Origin: an uncultured Anaerolineaceae bacterium
Lineage (GTDB): Bacteria; Chloroflexota; Anaerolineae; Anaerolineales; Anaerolineaceae
Reading direction: 5' to 3'
DNA length: 8,536 nt
Assembly (NCBI GenBank): GCA_937907495.1
Contig: CALESS010000559.1
Span: 1 to 8,536 of the forward strand
Both the position numbers and the translations under genes were made by a program. The notes under the pieces are model-generated. The model was not told the origin of the DNA. It saw only the letters and a list, made by a program, of their open reading frames with translations, and did no database searches. Shown here piece by piece: positions 7,064 to 8,536 of the stretch (the stretch's first letter is position 1; each line of letters begins with the position of its first letter).

Positions 7064-7101
7064 TACAATTAAAGAGCTTACTTTTATCATCTCCTAGGAG
7101 G
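7064..7101 (+). promoter_or_regulatory. candidate -10 and ribosome binding site of the small membrane protein gene
   Basis: TACAAT at 7064-7069 is the best -10-like box before the gene, but no -35 sits at the right distance (TTGAAA at 7051 is only 7 bases away). AGGAGG (7096-7101) is a strong ribosome binding site at a somewhat short 4-base spacing from the ATG. It is partly contained in a perfect 10-base palindrome CTCCTAGGAG (7091-7100). The ribosome site is sound; the promoter box is weak. Confidence 0.35.
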
Positions 7102-7105
7102 AAAA

Positions 7106-7429
7106 ATGGAAAAGAAATATAAAGCATTGCGATTTATGGGCGGCCTGTATAAAGTCCTGGCATTCATCTTTTTGGCGCTCACCATCCTGGGCGTGTTGGG
7201 GATGGATATTTCCCTGCTGGCTGGTGGCAGCTACCTTAACGATATGACCGGCATGAACATGGGCGGCTTTGAGGTAGTTGCAGCCATCTTCTTCACCATC
7301 TTTGCCCTGCTGGGCGGCGGGCTGATCTTCATCTCGATGTATGCGGTCGGAGACCTGGTGACTCTGCTGCTTTCTGTGGAAGAATCCACCCGCTTCACCG
7401 CCCTGATGCTGCGCGACCGACCGCAGTAA
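7106..7429 (+). CDS. small two-helix membrane protein, function unknown
   Basis: I do not recognise a named family for this 107-residue protein. It has a short basic N-terminus (MEKKYKALRFMGGLYK), helix 1 at about 16-38, a loop containing MTGMNMGG (47-54) and helix 2 at about 55-80. The cytoplasmic-looking tail has a charged end, VEESTRFTALMLRDRPQ (91-107). The positive N-terminus suggests both ends are inside and the loop is outside. There is no catalytic motif, cysteine pair or signal-peptide cleavage site. The ATG at 7106 has AGGAGG 4 bases upstream and codon use looks like the neighbours, so it is probably a real gene. It is transcribed away from the sdh operon and towards recA. A 242-base gap with hairpins and a recA promoter separates it from recA, so the two need not be one operon. 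Confidence 0.82.
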   Translation: MEKKYKALRFMGGLYKVLAFIFLALTILGVLGMDISLLAGGSYLNDMTGMNMGGFEVVAAIFFTIFALLGGGLIFISMYAVGDLVTLLLSVEESTRFTALMLRDRPQ

Positions 7430-7463
7430 GGCTTCGTACTTCACGCCGGTTACATCCGTGGAT

Positions 7464-7478
7464 GGCACATCTTGTGCC
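7464..7478 (+). other. small hairpin after the membrane protein gene
   Basis: GGCACA (7464-7469) pairs with TGTGCC (7473-7478) around a 3-base loop, 35 bases after the stop codon. There is no T-run directly behind it; a TTTT occurs about 14 bases later. It could help end the upstream transcript but is not a standard intrinsic terminator. Confidence 0.35.
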
Positions 7479-7516
7479 TGAAAACCGTCTCATTTTGTGG
7501 GAAGGCTCACCTCCTC

Positions 7517-7558
7517 CACCCAACCCCAGTGTTTCTTCCAGAGACCGGGGGTTGGGTG
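7517..7558. other. long stable hairpin between the membrane protein gene and recA
   Basis: An 11-bp perfect stem pairs 7517-7527 (CACCCAACCCC) with 7548-7558 (GGGGTTGGGTG). Inside it, GTTTC (7531-7535) can pair with GAGAC (7541-7545), with one G-T pair, around a TTCCA loop. No T-run follows on either strand, so it is not an ordinary Rho-independent terminator. It lies 31 bases upstream of the recA -35 box. It may be a transcription end that works without a T-run, an RNA-stabilising 3' structure, or a remnant of a repeat family. Confidence 0.6.
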
Positions 7559-7588
7559 TGCTGTGGAAATCCAACTGTTCTTCACCTC

Positions 7589-7616
7589 TTGACCTTTTGA
7601 ACAAATGTACTATAAT
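7589..7616 (+). promoter_or_regulatory. recA promoter (sigma-70 type)
   Basis: TTGACC (7589-7594) and a perfect TATAAT (7611-7616) are separated by 16 bases, close to the sigma-70 consensus. The transcript would start near 7623, leaving a leader of about 49 bases before the recA ATG. A second TATAAT at 7635-7640 has no suitable -35. The spacer contains a LexA-box-like sequence. Confidence 0.72.
7599..7610. promoter_or_regulatory. possible LexA (SOS) operator in the recA promoter
   Basis: GAAC-AAAT-GTAC differs at one base from GAAC-N4-GTTC, the core of the LexA box known from Bacillus and actinobacteria. The inner bases AAAT also fit the purine-any-purine-pyrimidine pattern. It lies between the -35 and -10 boxes of the recA promoter, where a bound repressor would block RNA polymerase. 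The match is imperfect and the form of LexA in this organism is not known from the window. Confidence 0.45.
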
Positions 7617-7671
7617 CATTGCATATAAATGGAATATAATTAATTCAGACTCTACTTCAGGAGCGTGATTG

Positions 7672-8536
7672 ATGGCAAGGAAATCTACCCCAGCCCCAGA
7701 GCTGCCCTCCAAACCGGGTTCCAACCAGGATGATGCCCGCCGGGCTGTTCTTGAAAAGGCACTCAACGAAATTAACAAGCGTTATGGCGAAGGCGCCATT
7801 ATGCTCATGGGCGAAGCCCATTCTTTAGAGGTTGAAATCATCCCCACCGGGTCGCTCTCGCTGGATTTGGCCCTGGGAGTCGGCGGCATTCCGCGCGGCC
7901 GGATCACCGAAATTTACGGTCCGGAATCCTCCGGTAAGACCACACTCTGCCTGCATATCGTGGCGGAATGTCAACGCATGGGCGGAACTGCCGCCTATGT
8001 GGATATGGAACACGCCCTCGATCCGGTCTACGCGGCCCGCCTGGGTGTGGATTTGGACCGCCTCTTCATCTCGCAGCCCGATACTGGCGAACAAGCCCTG
8101 GAGATCACCGATACCCTGGTGCGCTCTGGCGCTGTTGAAATCGTCGTGATTGATTCCGTGGCGGCCCTGGTACCCCGCAACGAAATCGAGGGCGATATGG
8201 GCGATGCCACGATGGGTATGCAAGCCCGTTTGATGTCACAGGCTCTGCGGAAGTTGAGCGGCGCCATCAACCAGACCAAGACCTCCGTTGTTTTCACCAA
8301 CCAACTGCGCCAAAAAATTGGTGTAATGTTCGGGAACCCGGAAACCACCACCGGCGGCATGGCGCTCAAGTTCTACGCTTCGGTCCGGCTGGACGTGCGC
8401 CGGATTCAATCCATCAAGGTCGGAACGGAAATCATCGGCAACCGGGTGCGGGTGCGGGTGGTCAAGAACAAAGTGGCCCCGCCCTTCCGCACTGCTGAAT
8501 TTGACGTCATGTACAACGAAGGCATCTCCAAAGTTG
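7672..8536 (+). CDS. recA: recombinase RecA, 3' end beyond the window
   Basis: The first 288 codons of RecA, which forms filaments on single-stranded DNA for homologous recombination and triggers LexA self-cleavage. Visible parts: N-terminal helix region (about 21-45), Walker A GPESSGKT (83-90), VDMEHALDP (110-118) with catalytic Glu113, Walker [10 protein letters not shown] (158-166), loop L1 around [12 protein letters not shown] (171-182), and loop L2 near [20 protein letters not shown] (210-229). L1 reads GDATMG where E. coli has GDSHMG. RecA proteins are usually about 340-355 residues, so some 55-65 residues are missing through the window edge only. The ATG at 7672 has AGGAG (7659-7663) at 8-base spacing; an adjacent in-frame TTG at 7669 is less likely. 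It has its own promoter. Confidence 0.97.
   Translation, partial: MARKSTPAPELPSKPGSNQDDARRAVLEKALNEINKRYGEGAIMLMGEAHSLEVEIIPTGSLSLDLALGVGGIPRGRITEIYGPESSGKTTLCLHIVAECQRMGGTAAYVDMEHALDPVYAARLGVDLDRLFISQPDTGEQALEITDTLVRSGAVEIVVIDSVAALVPRNEIEGDMGDATMGMQARLMSQALRKLSGAINQTKTSVVFTNQLRQKIGVMFGNPETTTGGMALKFYASVRLDVRRIQSIKVGTEIIGNRVRVRVVKNKVAPPFRTAEFDVMYNEGISKV

Noticed and set aside
7635..7640. Second TATAAT upstream of recA as the main promoter
   Set aside because: No -35-like hexamer lies 15-19 bases upstream; the 7589-7616 pair is much better.
7462..7668. 68-codon plus-strand open frame in the gap before recA
   Set aside because: It covers the hairpin and the recA promoter, has low-complexity proline/serine content and no ribosome binding site.
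1..8536. Mobile element, CRISPR array, phage or defence genes
   Set aside because: No transposase, integrase, direct repeat array, attachment-site duplication or defence domain is visible. The partial tRNA could be an integration site, but nothing beside it in the window looks inserted.

Overview
The window looks like a chromosomal stretch of a bacterium with moderate-to-high GC content, strong AGGAGG-type ribosome binding sites and ordinary sigma-70-like promoters. The best guess is a member of the Chloroflexota (Anaerolineae-like). That guess rests on an SdhB and SdhC-D-A-B layout of the actinobacterial/Chloroflexi style, a two-permease NatAB-like ABC operon and a RecA with the [15 protein letters not shown] stretch. 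It is recognition from memory, not a database result.

Layout, left to right. (1) The 5' part of a tRNA-Arg (anticodon TCG) on the minus strand, cut by the left edge. (2) A minus-strand ABC exporter operon: ATPase (start 3441), permease 1 (start 2539, 4-base ATGA overlap) and permease 2 (start 1327, 3-base gap), closed by a very good intrinsic terminator at 59-93. (3) A minus-strand succinate dehydrogenase / fumarate reductase operon in the order sdhC-sdhD-sdhA-sdhB (6910 down to 3568), closed by a terminator at 3485-3510. (4) A divergent intergenic region, 6911-7105, with the sdh promoter region and an adjacent inverted repeat. (5) A plus-strand gene for a 107-residue two-helix membrane protein of unknown function (7106-7429). 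(6) A 242-base gap (7430-7671) with two hairpins and a clear recA promoter, whose spacer carries a near-match to the Gram-positive type LexA (SOS) box. (7) recA, running off the right edge after 288 codons.

The sdh genes encode one membrane-bound complex: SdhA (covalent FAD flavoprotein), SdhB (three Fe-S clusters) and two three-helix anchors with histidines placed to bind heme b. The complex links succinate/fumarate conversion to the quinone pool. The ABC genes form a separate transport unit, with one ATPase serving a probable heterodimer of two related permeases. The window is mostly ordinary housekeeping sequence. I see no convincing new system. The items most worth a second look are the SOS-like box in the recA promoter, the unexplained 7517-7558 hairpin, the small membrane protein, and the tight terminator/-10 junctions at two operon boundaries.
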